This document shows positions 27,341 through 36,565 of a stretch of DNA of 60,243 nt, one piece after another (positions within the stretch are counted from its first letter, which is position 1; each line of letters starts with the position of its first letter). The DNA lies in assembly GCA_026388275.1 (NCBI GenBank), contig JAPLKB010000038.1, forward strand, positions 1 through 60,243, written 5' to 3'. The notes under the pieces were generated by a model that was not told the DNA's origin, made no database searches, and worked only from the letters and a program-made list of their open reading frames with translations. A program made the translations under genes and the position numbers. This stretch comes from Pseudomonadota bacterium. Its GTDB lineage: Bacteria; Desulfobacterota; Syntrophorhabdia; Syntrophorhabdales; Syntrophorhabdaceae.

Positions 27341-29419
27341 TCATTTATATAAAATAGTTTTATCCTTGTCAAGATAAATGTTTGTGTTCCTGCCAAAAAG
27401 ATCAAACAATACCGTATGATGGTAAATATCCTGGGCGACATCCCTTGTCCAGGGCGATATTGCATAATTGAAAGTTGTTTTGCTGTCAGAGCCTTTAAAT
27501 AACCTTAGAGGAAATGTCAGCATCACACCTTTGTCATGATATCCCCTGTTAAAGCTGTCTTTAAATATTGAGGTATCCGTCCAACTATACCATCCTGATA
27601 ACACAACCCCTTTAATAAATTTAGAAACAGTGACCCTCGCTCCTTTGTCTCCTGCAAGAAACCTGCCTGCCTTAACATCTACTGAAGTTTCAATTTCAGG
27701 CATATTCAACCTTGTGTTCAAAAAAACCGTATAGTACGTACCAGTATAAAGGCTGCTCATTTGAAATATATTATCGACATCCCTTTTCTTCACTATGCTA
27801 CCGCTTACACCTAACAGAACCCTGCCTCTTTCAAGCGGCATAGCAACCTCGCCGTCTAATCCTGCATATTGAATTTCCAATAAACCTACAGCGAGTTTTG
27901 CATAAATATCGTATTCTGTTTTGTAAATATGGTTATACATTAAATTGCCAAGTGATACCTTCTTTTTCTGATAGGGCACAATATCTGTCCTAATAGGCTC
28001 AGACGAAGGTTCATTGGATGTAGAAACAGTGTTTATAGGAAAACCTTCAAGACCAGCAATAAATAAACCACCTTTCCAGGGAGTATAGCTACCCCATAGT
28101 TCAGCACCAAGTCTGTATTTAAAAAAACCTGACGGGTCGTTCAGGAACGTTCTGAAAGCTGGTTTAAAACCAAAATCAAAGTATTTCCTTTGCTCTTGTT
28201 TAACATCCGGCAATTCAACAACATCTGTATTTATCTTTGATAAATGAAAAAACTCGCCTGGGGTAATCTTTTCTTCGAATAATTCAGTTATATCAAGTCT
28301 TGTTGTTGTAAACCTGATTATAGGGATCAGATTATCAGTAAGTACAACACTTACTTTTTGAATATTCAAAGGCATTATATCATTGACAATATTAAGAATT
28401 ACGCCCATTGCCCTTGTGCTGTAATAATACCTGTCGTTTTGGGCTTCTATAAAAAGATCATACCCCTGCTCATCAATACCGATGTTACTGAACCCTGACT
28501 CATGCAACGCTTTAACTAAACGTTTGTGTAATGTGGCTGTCCTGTCTCCCTTTTTTTCTCTGTATGGATGATCATATACAGGGATCATCGGTTGCCCGAT
28601 ATCAAATGCCACAGAAAGATTCACACCAAACTGATCGCCTCTTTGATAACTTAAATCAATATCCGCCCACTTCCAAGGTTTTAGCCTCAAACCATAATTG
28701 AAATTTGATTTCACAGGTTCATTAAAATATTTCGCCCGGGCAGGATCCTGAATCTGTTTTTCATACCTTATCGGGCTATATTCCATCATAAGAGCAAATT
28801 TCTCCGAAGGCGCAAACTGAAGGCCCCAGAAAAATTGTGAGTCCTTAAGCCACCCCCTTGGATCTTGAAACATTTCAACTCTAAAACCTTCCTCAGAAGA
28901 TATGAGCGGTCTTTTCCCGAATCTTCCGTTGCCGAACCCAAGTGTGAAATCAAAGGGGTATATTTGTTTGCTTGCAACAAGATATTGCGATGCATAGACC
29001 CTGGTTCCATGAGGATCCATAATACCGATAGAAACAGCGGGACTGTATTTGCCTTCTTCAAGCAATTTATATTTCATATCAATTGCTTTATCTTTATAGT
29101 TGCCGTAACCTGACTGAAGCGCTTTAATGCCAGTAACCTCGGTAACACGGCCATTTATCTCAATATTTTTGAATGGGCTCACAGTAATATAATAATATCT
29201 GTACGGATCTACCTGCCCTGCCCCTGCCCTGAATTTATTTTCCTCCAGCACTCTTGCAGTAGGGGTCTCCATAAGACCTGTTATACCAATGTTGGAAGGT
29301 CCGCTGAATGGTTCGATTGAAGCCATGCAAAAGTTTGGGATACAAAAAAGAAGAACACAAAAAAGAGAGGCTATACTTATGAAAAGAGAAAACCTATTTG
29401 TGTTCTTTGTTTTCAGCAC
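27341..29419 (-). CDS. YjbH-family outer-membrane protein (exopolysaccharide-related)
   Basis: This 692-residue exported protein has a signal peptide (FISIASLFCVLLFCIPNFCMA). The family opening SNIGITGLMETPTARVLEENKFRAG leads into a long beta-barrel pattern of alternating aromatic strands. A periplasmic-type insert lies at about residues 290-400. YjbH/GfcD proteins are thought to form outer-membrane pores for a polysaccharide. The usual YjbF and YjbG partners are absent. A Gly/Ala-rich YjbE-like gene follows after 119 bases. Confidence 0.82.
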   Translation of the reverse strand: MLKTKNTNRFSLFISIASLFCVLLFCIPNFCMASIEPFSGPSNIGITGLMETPTARVLEENKFRAGAGQVDPYRYYYITVSPFKNIEINGRVTEVTGIKALQSGYGNYKDKAIDMKYKLLEEGKYSPAVSIGIMDPHGTRVYASQYLVASKQIYPFDFTLGFGNGRFGKRPLISSEEGFRVEMFQDPRGWLKDSQFFWGLQFAPSEKFALMMEYSPIRYEKQIQDPARAKYFNEPVKSNFNYGLRLKPWKWADIDLSYQRGDQFGVNLSVAFDIGQPMIPVYDHPYREKKGDRTATLHKRLVKALHESGFSNIGIDEQGYDLFIEAQNDRYYYSTRAMGVILNIVNDIMPLNIQKVSVVLTDNLIPIIRFTTTRLDITELFEEKITPGEFFHLSKINTDVVELPDVKQEQRKYFDFGFKPAFRTFLNDPSGFFKYRLGAELWGSYTPWKGGLFIAGLEGFPINTVSTSNEPSSEPIRTDIVPYQKKKVSLGNLMYNHIYKTEYDIYAKLAVGLLEIQYAGLDGEVAMPLERGRVLLGVSGSIVKKRDVDNIFQMSSLYTGTYYTVFLNTRLNMPEIETSVDVKAGRFLAGDKGARVTVSKFIKGVVLSGWYSWTDTSIFKDSFNRGYHDKGVMLTFPLRLFKGSDSKTTFNYAISPWTRDVAQDIYHHTVLFDLFGRNTNIYLDKDKTILYK

Positions 29420-29743
29420 TTTTTTCAGCCATTTTTTTGAAATCTAAGAATAAAGTTCTTTTAATATTTATTTACCAATTGTCTTCTATTTGTCCGTTTA
29501 TATAAGGGCCTTTTCCACATCTGAACTGATAGCCAGGATGAATTAACTGGGCGCTGTTCTTTATCTCCCTCAGCCAGGCAAACAGGTTTAACCTTTTCAG
29601 GGATTTTCTTCCAAATACTCTCTCTTACCAGATATTCTTGTTTTATTCAGTTTATACAGATTTATCGTAATTATTATTCGTTTCTTCATTTGCAAAAGTC
29701 AAGATATTTCATAAAAGTTCTGTAAATATTTCGTTGAATTCCC

Positions 29744-29780
29744 TTGACAAAAAAGAATTTCAATTGATATGTAATGGAGC
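29744..29780 (+). promoter_or_regulatory. Promoter of the sdh-Rieske-cytochrome b operon
   Basis: TTGACA (29744-29749) and TATGTA (29768-29773) are 18 bases apart. The first codon of the operon is at 29781, about where transcription would start, so the first gene may be read from a leaderless mRNA. The rest of the 360-base gap before it (29420-29743) shows nothing I recognise. Confidence 0.5.
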
Positions 29781-30086
29781 ATGTTTATATGGCTTTTTCA
29801 CAGAATCAGCGGTGTATCTCTTATAATACTTTTCGGCGTAAAAATACTAACCGGCTTCTTTCTCTTCACAAAAGACAAAAAACCTGACTGGGCACTCAGT
29901 CTCCACCGTCAGCCTGTGATTGATGTATTAATACTCATACTTTTTACCTTTCACAGCATATACGGTTTAAGGACAATAGTTTTGGATTTTGGATACAAGA
30001 AGGAAAAACAGCTGTTCCGGTTATCTAATATTGCAGCAACAGTCATTTCGCTGGCCCTTATTTATCTATATAGTATAATCTCATAA
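29781..30086 (+). CDS. sdhC: Succinate dehydrogenase/fumarate reductase membrane anchor subunit
   Basis: This is a 101-residue protein with three membrane helices (about residues 8-28, 45-68 and 80-99). The opening FIWLFHRISGVSL is the heme- and quinone-site signature of SdhC/SdhD anchors, and HSIYGL in helix 2 holds a second candidate heme ligand. It is the only anchor in the operon. Either it works alone as a homodimer or the partner is encoded elsewhere. Its stop overlaps the sdhA start (TAATG). Confidence 0.8.
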   Translation: MFIWLFHRISGVSLIILFGVKILTGFFLFTKDKKPDWALSLHRQPVIDVLILILFTFHSIYGLRTIVLDFGYKKEKQLFRLSNIAATVISLALIYLYSIIS

Positions 30087-31792
30087 TGATGCTTTCTTAT
30101 GATGTCCTCATCATTGGTGGAGGTCTTGCCGGACTCCGCACAGCAGTGGGTCTCTGCGACATATATAATGTAGGGGTTTTGTCCAAGGTACACCCTGTCA
30201 GGTCACATTCTATCGCAGCACAGGGCGGCATCAACGCTGCCCTTGCAAATAATCCGGACGGTAAAGACGATACCTGGGAAAAACATGCCTTTGACACAAT
30301 AAAGGGTAGTGATTACCTTGCAGACCAAAAAGCTGTGGAAATCATGTGCAGAGAAGCAATAAAAGTCGTTTATGAAATGGAACACTGGGGTTGCCCCTTC
30401 AGCAGATTTTCTGACGGCTCAATTGCACAAAGACCTTTCGGTGGGGCAGGTTACCCTCGTACCTGTTATTCGGCAGACTTAACAGGTCATGTTCTGCTCA
30501 ATACACTCAACGAAAGAGCAACGGCTAAAGGGATAAAAGCCTATTCCGAATGGTTTGTCCTGGCTCTTGTTACAGACAACAATGTTTGCCACGGTGTTAT
30601 TGCTTTAGACCTTAAAAACGGTAAAATTGTGCCTATACTCGCTAAAACAATTCTGTTTGCTACAGGCGGTTACGGCAGGGTCTATCTCCATTCCACCAAT
30701 GCCCTGATTAACACTGGAAGCGGCATCGGCATTGCTTATAAGGCCGGTGTGCCCATAAAGGATATGGAATTTGTCCAGTTTCATCCTACTGCCCTTATCG
30801 GCACCAATATCCTTATAACAGAAGCAGCCAGGGGCGAAGGCGGCTACCTCATCAATAAAGATGGTGAGAGGTTTATGACACGTTATGTACCAAATGCCAT
30901 GGAGCTTGCGCCACGCGATATTGTTTCAAGAAGTATACAGACAGAGATAGACGAAGGCCGGGGGTTCGAGCACCCTTTGGGCAAATACATCAATCTTGAT
31001 TTGAGACACCTCGGTTCCAGGAAAATACTTGAAAAGCTGCCCGGCATCCGCAACATATGCATTGATTTTATAGGACTTGATCCGATACTTGAGCCGATCC
31101 CTATCATGCCCTGTCAACACTACTCCATGGGTGGCATAGACACAAACGAGAAATGCGAAACCAATATATCAGGATTTTACGCTGCCGGAGAGTGCGCCTG
31201 TGTAAGTGTACACGGTGCAAACAGGCTTGGTGGCAATTCGCTTCTCGATACAATAGTTTTCGGAAAGCTGGCATGTTCTGCCATTGATGAATATATCCGG
31301 GACAACAATATAAAACCTGATAGAAAGCTCCTCATAAGTAAAAATGAAGAGATGGAAGAGAAAATATACAAATTGATACATGGAGGAAATGAAAAACCAT
31401 ACAAGATCCTTTTTGATTTAAGCAAAACAATGAGTGACTGTGTTGGCATATTCAGAGAAAAAACAGGGCTCGAACAGGCGCTAAGTGATATTGAAAAAAT
31501 TAAGGAAAGATTCAGGAACATCCACGTTTCCTCCACAACAATGCATATGAATTATGAACTTCTTAATGCCATAGAGCTTGAATACATGATCGAAGTAGCC
31601 CACACAATTGCCGTGGCCGCCTATCTAAGGGAAGAAAGCAGGGGCGCCCATTTCAGGAAGGACTTCAGCACAAGGAATGATACTGACTGGCTTAAGCACA
31701 CTGTTGCAAGAATCGGCTCAAACGGAGAACCGGTAATTTCTTATAAGGACGTCGTAATTACAAACTATCCGCCCATGGAGAGGAAGTATTGA
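30086..31792 (+). CDS. sdhA: Succinate dehydrogenase/fumarate reductase flavoprotein subunit
   Basis: This is a 568-residue protein. The dinucleotide-binding motif is VLIIGGGLAGL. SHSIAAQGG contains His41, the covalent FAD attachment site. QFHPTAL, RGEGGYLINKDGERFM and HGANRLGGNSLLDTIVFG are the conserved substrate-site and FAD-contact motifs. It oxidises succinate, or reduces fumarate when run in reverse. The family alone does not settle the direction. It overlaps sdhC upstream and sdhB downstream. Confidence 0.93.
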   Translation: MMLSYDVLIIGGGLAGLRTAVGLCDIYNVGVLSKVHPVRSHSIAAQGGINAALANNPDGKDDTWEKHAFDTIKGSDYLADQKAVEIMCREAIKVVYEMEHWGCPFSRFSDGSIAQRPFGGAGYPRTCYSADLTGHVLLNTLNERATAKGIKAYSEWFVLALVTDNNVCHGVIALDLKNGKIVPILAKTILFATGGYGRVYLHSTNALINTGSGIGIAYKAGVPIKDMEFVQFHPTALIGTNILITEAARGEGGYLINKDGERFMTRYVPNAMELAPRDIVSRSIQTEIDEGRGFEHPLGKYINLDLRHLGSRKILEKLPGIRNICIDFIGLDPILEPIPIMPCQHYSMGGIDTNEKCETNISGFYAAGECACVSVHGANRLGGNSLLDTIVFGKLACSAIDEYIRDNNIKPDRKLLISKNEEMEEKIYKLIHGGNEKPYKILFDLSKTMSDCVGIFREKTGLEQALSDIEKIKERFRNIHVSSTTMHMNYELLNAIELEYMIEVAHTIAVAAYLREESRGAHFRKDFSTRNDTDWLKHTVARIGSNGEPVISYKDVVITNYPPMERKY

Positions 31793-32532
31793 TTACTGCC
31801 AACGAATATACATTCAAAATTCTCCGATATGATATGAAACAGCCTGAAGTCCGGCCTCATTTTAGTTCGTACCGCATTAAGGTTATATCCGGTCTTACTG
31901 TGCTCATGACACTTTTGCGCATCAGGGACGAAATTGACGGCACGCTTTCATTCAGATCGTCATGCAGATCAGCGGTCTGCGGCTCCTGCGCGATGGTAAT
32001 CAACGGCAAGATTGATCTTTCCTGCAGGTCCCAGGTTGCTTCCTTCGGCGACAGCACAATTATTCTTGAACCCCTCCCAAATCTAGATATTATCAAAGAC
32101 CTTGTTGTTGACATGACCCCTTTCTGGAATATGTACGAAAAGGTTAACCCATATATAATAAGAAAAAGTTCTGAACCGGAAAAAGAGATACATCAAAGCG
32201 AAGACGAAAGGAAACGTATAGACCAGAATGTTAATTGCATCCTATGTGCATCTTGTTATGGGGCATGTCCGGTACTTTCAAGAGACCCTGATTATATGGG
32301 TCCTGCTGCCCTTGCAAAGATCGAACGGTTTATTCTCGACTCCAGAGACGAAAGGCCACTGCAATCCCTCGAAGGAATAAACAATGAAAAAGGAGTATGG
32401 GGATGTGATACAATGCTTCGCTGTATCGATGCATGTCCGAAAGATGTAAGACCCATAGACTCTATTGTGGGTTTAAGAAAAACACTTTTGAAGTACAAGG
32501 CAAAAAAGATTTTCGGGATGACAATAAAATGA
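31789..32532 (+). CDS. sdhB: Succinate dehydrogenase/fumarate reductase iron-sulfur subunit
   Basis: This is a 247-residue protein. The 2Fe-2S site is SCRSAVCGSCAM with a later LSCRS. The 4Fe-4S site is CILCASCYGACP, and the third cluster site is MLRCIDACPKDVRP. It relays electrons from FAD to the quinone. The start is TTG 31789 with a GAGAGGAAG ribosome site, overlapping the sdhA stop. The Rieske gene starts inside its own stop codon (ATGA). Confidence 0.93.
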   Translation: MITANEYTFKILRYDMKQPEVRPHFSSYRIKVISGLTVLMTLLRIRDEIDGTLSFRSSCRSAVCGSCAMVINGKIDLSCRSQVASFGDSTIILEPLPNLDIIKDLVVDMTPFWNMYEKVNPYIIRKSSEPEKEIHQSEDERKRIDQNVNCILCASCYGACPVLSRDPDYMGPAALAKIERFILDSRDERPLQSLEGINNEKGVWGCDTMLRCIDACPKDVRPIDSIVGLRKTLLKYKAKKIFGMTIK

Positions 32533-32999
32533 GGATTGATTATTCATTATTGACACGAAGGACATTTCTCAATACTCTCCTTGGCGGATGGTTCATCGCC
32601 TTCTTTTCAGGGGTTATCTATGCGCTTATAAAGTTTGCCTTTCCCACCCTCGGAAAAGAACCTGATTTCGTGGTGCTCAACGCCAATGACTTCTTAGATA
32701 TACCGCCAAACTCAGTAAAACCATTTGCATGGGGAGGGAAGGTCGGGCTTTTTTTTAAAAAGGCAGACGGGGCTACAACAGCCCTGAAGGGTTTGTGCAC
32801 ACATATGGAATGCAATATCACATATAAGCAGGAAGACAGGAAATTCTATTGCGCATGTCATGAAGGCTGGTATGACGAAAATGGCAAAAATATCAAAGGG
32901 CCTCCGCCAAAACCACTTGAATTTTTTAATATCAGAACTGAAGGTAAAAGTATCATCGTTTTTAGAAAGGGGACAAAGGTTGAGTTATCAAAGGGTTAA
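32529..32999 (+). CDS. Rieske iron-sulfur protein
   Basis: This is a 156-residue protein. The N-terminal helix (TFLNTLLGGWFIAFFSGVIYALI) is preceded by the twin arginine TRRTFLN, as in Tat-exported Rieske proteins. The cluster boxes are CTHMEC (Cys90, His92, Cys95) and CACHEGW (Cys108, Cys110, His111), giving two Cys and two His ligands plus the disulfide pair of quinol-oxidising complexes. ATG 32529 is chosen because it overlaps the sdhB stop. It is the partner of the cytochrome b encoded next. Confidence 0.9.
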   Translation: MRIDYSLLTRRTFLNTLLGGWFIAFFSGVIYALIKFAFPTLGKEPDFVVLNANDFLDIPPNSVKPFAWGGKVGLFFKKADGATTALKGLCTHMECNITYKQEDRKFYCACHEGWYDENGKNIKGPPPKPLEFFNIRTEGKSIIVFRKGTKVELSKG

Positions 33000-33999
33000 A
33001 AACAGGTTTAAAGATTTGTGTAAAGAGATCGAGGTTTTTGCTAAAAAGAAAACAGGCGGCATCGCCTTGTTCCTTTTTATTATTCAGTTTATAACCGGAA
33101 TGGTTCTGTCATTCTATTACATACCCTATTTTGAGCAGGCACATAAAAGCATCCTGGACATTGTTACAAAATTAAATATGGGGTGTTTCTTCCGTTCGAT
33201 ACATCATTGGGGAGCTCAATTGATTATGGCAGCCCTGTTTATACATACATTCAGCATACTGCTCTTAAAATCTTACAGAAGACCAAAACATTTATTGTGG
33301 CTTTCGGGCTTTATTCTTCTTGGTATATCTATCTTTTTCGGTTTAAGCGGCTACCTTTTGGTATGGGATGAAAGGGCCTTTGCAGCAGTGAAGGTTGCAA
33401 CAGGCGGAGCCGGTAGTATCCCTATTGCAGGGGTTTTTATCAAATCCTTTTTAAGAGGAGGAATTGACGTAACCGGTGAGACTTTGACTCGTTTTCATGC
33501 ATTCCATGTATCTATCCTTCCAATTATCGCAATTTTATTAATATGCATACATATACTTCTCGTTCAATATCGCGTAACAAGTATGCCGTTTTCTCTCAAA
33601 AAAAGAACAAAGCAAACGCCCTTCTTTCCTTATAGGTTCTATAAATATCTTATAATCTGTCTTATAGTATTGGGAATAGTCGTAACTCTGGCAACACTTT
33701 TCCCTCCGGAAATAGGCAAAAATGCAGATCCCCTTGCGCCTGCACCAGAAAACATTAAACCCGAATGGTACTTTCTGTTCCTGTTTCAGACTTTAAAACT
33801 CTTCCCAGGAGAAATTCTGGGATTGAACGGCGAGATGATCGCAGTTACCATTATTTCCTGTGGAATTTTTTTCTTATTTCTCATACCATTCTTTGACAAA
33901 AGAGCAGTGCAGGGCATAAGAAATACAGTATTTACCTGGATTGGAATTGCATATACACTTTATTTTATTGTCATGACAGTCATGGGCTTTCTGAGTTAG
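32980..33999 (+). CDS. Cytochrome b of a Rieske/cytochrome b complex
   Basis: This is a 339-residue membrane protein. The heme ligands fit His75/His89 in one helix and His176/His191 in the other. The second pair is 15 apart, as in b6-type cytochromes. The C-terminal half carries KPEWYF (PEWY box of the quinol-oxidising site), so the b6 and subunit IV parts are fused. TTG 32980 is preferred because AAGGGG lies 7 bases upstream and no ATG gives a sensible N terminus. It overlaps the Rieske gene by 20 bases. No cytochrome c gene follows. Confidence 0.88.
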   Translation: MSYQRVKNRFKDLCKEIEVFAKKKTGGIALFLFIIQFITGMVLSFYYIPYFEQAHKSILDIVTKLNMGCFFRSIHHWGAQLIMAALFIHTFSILLLKSYRRPKHLLWLSGFILLGISIFFGLSGYLLVWDERAFAAVKVATGGAGSIPIAGVFIKSFLRGGIDVTGETLTRFHAFHVSILPIIAILLICIHILLVQYRVTSMPFSLKKRTKQTPFFPYRFYKYLIICLIVLGIVVTLATLFPPEIGKNADPLAPAPENIKPEWYFLFLFQTLKLFPGEILGLNGEMIAVTIISCGIFFLFLIPFFDKRAVQGIRNTVFTWIGIAYTLYFIVMTVMGFLS

Positions 34000-34006
34000 C
34001 TAAACA

Positions 34007-34021
34007 CGCCCCTCAGGGGCG
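34007..34021 (+). terminator. Short GC hairpin after the cytochrome b gene
   Basis: CGCCCC-TCA-GGGGCG lies 7 bases after the stop codon and is followed by ATTTGTT. The tail is only partly U-rich, so termination would be leaky. Confidence 0.5.
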
Positions 34022-34125
34022 ATTTGTTACTGAGTAACTTTAATGAAACAGGGTCAATTTACTCAAAAGAAGTTCTCTAATCTTGCTCGTACAGGGTTCA
34101 GAACATAGTTTTTTTAGGAGGACAG

Positions 34126-34413
34126 GTGCTAAAAATAATATCCGTAATTAGCAATATGGCACGCACAATTATTAAAATAATTGCTTTGCTCGTTCTCATT
34201 TTTTTGCATACGACTCCTCTCTGTTCTCAGGACAAGGTAGAAATGTTCCCTGCTGCACCATACGACAGATTTATCATATATCAAACACTGGCCATTTTCT
34301 GGGTTGCTATTATCGGGCTAATCATAATCATAAAAATGAAGCTCAGAGAGATCGAAAGAATTCAAAAGATGGGTATTGACAAGGAAGAAAAAGATATCCC
34401 CACCCTTGACTAA
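34126..34413 (+). CDS. Small membrane protein downstream of the cytochrome b complex
   Basis: This is a 95-residue protein with two hydrophobic helices: TIIKIIALLVLIFLHTTPLC, probably a signal anchor, and YQTLAIFWVAIIGLIIIIKM. A charged cytoplasmic tail (KLREIERIQKMGIDKEEKD) follows. It has no heme motif. GTG 34126 is supported by AGGAGG 5 bases upstream. It may be an accessory subunit of the complex, but I do not recognise a family. Confidence 0.6.
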   Translation: MLKIISVISNMARTIIKIIALLVLIFLHTTPLCSQDKVEMFPAAPYDRFIIYQTLAIFWVAIIGLIIIIKMKLREIERIQKMGIDKEEKDIPTLD

Positions 34414-34444
34414 AAGATAGTAATCTATTATCATCTTTGAAAAT

Positions 34445-36346
34445 ATGCATCCTTCTATTTTAAGAAATACTCTTATATCTGAAGCAGGAATCAAAAACAT
34501 CCTATCTCTGCCTGGAGAAACAGGTATATATTTGTCCCTGTCGGAAATACTCGCAAAATTTGAGAACATAAAAAAGTTCGCCAGTGAAATCCATACAGAA
34601 ATACACCTCATAAAGCCTATCCTCAAACTATTCGGTTATGCCTACGAATCAAAGCCTAAATTCTATGAGAACAGCATAAAAGGTCCTGATATGGCGCTCT
34701 TTACTGCCGAAGAAAACAGGGTTGCAACATCGCCGCTTTGGGGCACAAAAGAATATTACGACAATGCTCTCGGTATACTGTTGTTAAAAAGATACGGGAG
34801 AACCCTAAATAAAGGGATAAGCGGATTCTACCTTGAATTTGAAAACAAAATACCAATATATCAGCTTATCTACATTTTAAAGAAGATAAAAACCCCCTGG
34901 GGCATTCTTACAAACGGTAGAAACTGGATTCTCATTAGAAGATCAATAAATTTTGAAATAAAACTCATCGAAATAGATATTGAGCAAACATCTTTCGAAG
35001 GAAACGATGAAATACTGCACCTTTTTTACCATATATTTTCTTTAAATGGACTCAACAAAACCATTCCTGATTTGCTGAAGAATGAAAGAGATAAACAAAT
35101 AAAATTTCTGAATGAGAAAAAAGATTTTGCGAGAAGTTCGCTTCTGGGAATCAAAAAAAAGACAGAGATATATACCAAAATCACTGATATTTACAAAGAA
35201 TTCTTCCCTGACCAGGCACTACCGTCAACAGAAACATATTTAAATGAAAAACATAGTGAAGGAAAGATAACGGGAAACAAAATACATGAAAAACCCGACA
35301 TAATCAATGAATACGATACACCGGAAGTCTTCTCTTATCTGTTTGTAAAAAATGAATATCACGCCGGATTTAATGTTGAGGAGATATTGCTGGACAACAA
35401 CCAAAAGTATACCAAGGAAGACGTTCTTTCCCTAAAAATACTCGATATGACGCCAGGATTCGGTGCAGTTGCAACCAGAGTTCTTGAGGAAATGGCTTAT
35501 TTATCATTTGTACTCCCATACAAAGAAAAAAATACATTTGTTGCAGAATGGGAAGATGAGTACGCACTAAAAAGTTACATTTTAAATAACGTAATGTACG
35601 GCGTTGAAAGATCTCATATATCGCTCGATATTTTTCAAAATATATTAAAAAACCGTTTCGATACAACAGCCGGGCACTTTAAATCTGGCAACCCACTTAT
35701 AGGGATATCGATCAAAGACCTGCCAGATTTTTCAGATTTAAAAAATCAAATGAACTTATTCAGCAGAAGCCCGGGGGAAATCATACAAGATTTCAGAGAT
35801 AAATATAAGCTATATTTTATCCTTTCTGACAAAATAAAAGAAGACGCAGAAGTAAAAAAGGAAATTGAGATTAAATTGAACATATACCGGGAAAGAATTA
35901 GGGATACGCTTGATGTCATAACATCCACATATTTCAGCAAATCTATTGAAAACAGAAATGTACAGGATATGCTCTTCGGTCTTGACAGTTCGGAATCTGC
36001 GTGGGAAACCTTTAGAAAAAAGAACTGGTTCATTGAATCAAAGGACATAGCAAAAAAGAACGGTTTTTTTCATTTTGAAATAGAATTTCCCTTACTTCTT
36101 CAAAACTCTTTCGATTTTATATATGTTCAGCCGTCCTTCAACTATATATGGGAAGATGAGCCCCCTATTAATGAAATAACAAAAGCATATATAAAAAGTG
36201 GAATGAGATATTTGAAACCTGAAGGAAAGTTTATTGTATGTGCGGAAAACATTGAAAAAGACCTGCTTATTGAGCTGCAGAAATCAAAAAAATATAATAT
36301 AGAACTGAAGGCAGGGGCTATAATCATAAAAATGGAAAACCTTTGA
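34445..36346 (+). CDS. Type IIG (Eco57I-like) restriction-modification-related protein with eroded motifs
   Basis: This is a 633-residue protein. Residues 45-170 match the nuclease-like front end of type IIG enzymes (IHLIKPILKLFGYAYESKPKF, then GPDMALF, then WGILTNGRNWILI). The usual E-x-K catalytic pair appears as LLLK near 113. The methyltransferase part has LDMTPGFGA near 333 for the AdoMet loop, NPLIGIS near 417, and FIYVQPSFNY near 560, where active enzymes have NPPY/F. Both active sites therefore look damaged, yet the frame is open over 1.9 kb. It is probably an inactive homologue with a binding or regulatory role. Confidence 0.65.
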   Translation: MHPSILRNTLISEAGIKNILSLPGETGIYLSLSEILAKFENIKKFASEIHTEIHLIKPILKLFGYAYESKPKFYENSIKGPDMALFTAEENRVATSPLWGTKEYYDNALGILLLKRYGRTLNKGISGFYLEFENKIPIYQLIYILKKIKTPWGILTNGRNWILIRRSINFEIKLIEIDIEQTSFEGNDEILHLFYHIFSLNGLNKTIPDLLKNERDKQIKFLNEKKDFARSSLLGIKKKTEIYTKITDIYKEFFPDQALPSTETYLNEKHSEGKITGNKIHEKPDIINEYDTPEVFSYLFVKNEYHAGFNVEEILLDNNQKYTKEDVLSLKILDMTPGFGAVATRVLEEMAYLSFVLPYKEKNTFVAEWEDEYALKSYILNNVMYGVERSHISLDIFQNILKNRFDTTAGHFKSGNPLIGISIKDLPDFSDLKNQMNLFSRSPGEIIQDFRDKYKLYFILSDKIKEDAEVKKEIEIKLNIYRERIRDTLDVITSTYFSKSIENRNVQDMLFGLDSSESAWETFRKKNWFIESKDIAKKNGFFHFEIEFPLLLQNSFDFIYVQPSFNYIWEDEPPINEITKAYIKSGMRYLKPEGKFIVCAENIEKDLLIELQKSKKYNIELKAGAIIIKMENL

Positions 36347-36497
36347 TTCAAATTACCGTGCCTTGCATCGCCCCTTAACCGGCAAAGCACGACCCGCGAA
36401 GCGGGTGCTCCGGCCTCCCCCTCTCGCACACCGTATATACTATTTAGCGTACTGCAAAAGCCTTTTTACTCGACAAGGTCAAAAAACCTGTAGAAAA

Positions 36498-36517
36498 CTA
36501 TTGGCTTCAGCCAATAG
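36498..36517. repeat. Hairpin between the type IIG-like gene and the DUF3553 gene
   Basis: CTATTGGC-TTCA-GCCAATAG is a perfect 8-bp stem. A second small hairpin, CCCGC-GAA-GCGGG, lies near 36392-36404 in the same 219-base gap. No U-run follows either one. Confidence 0.5.
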
Positions 36518-36565
36518 CGGTTTATTCACTTTCCACTGCTTTTAAGATATGTTATAAGAAAGATT

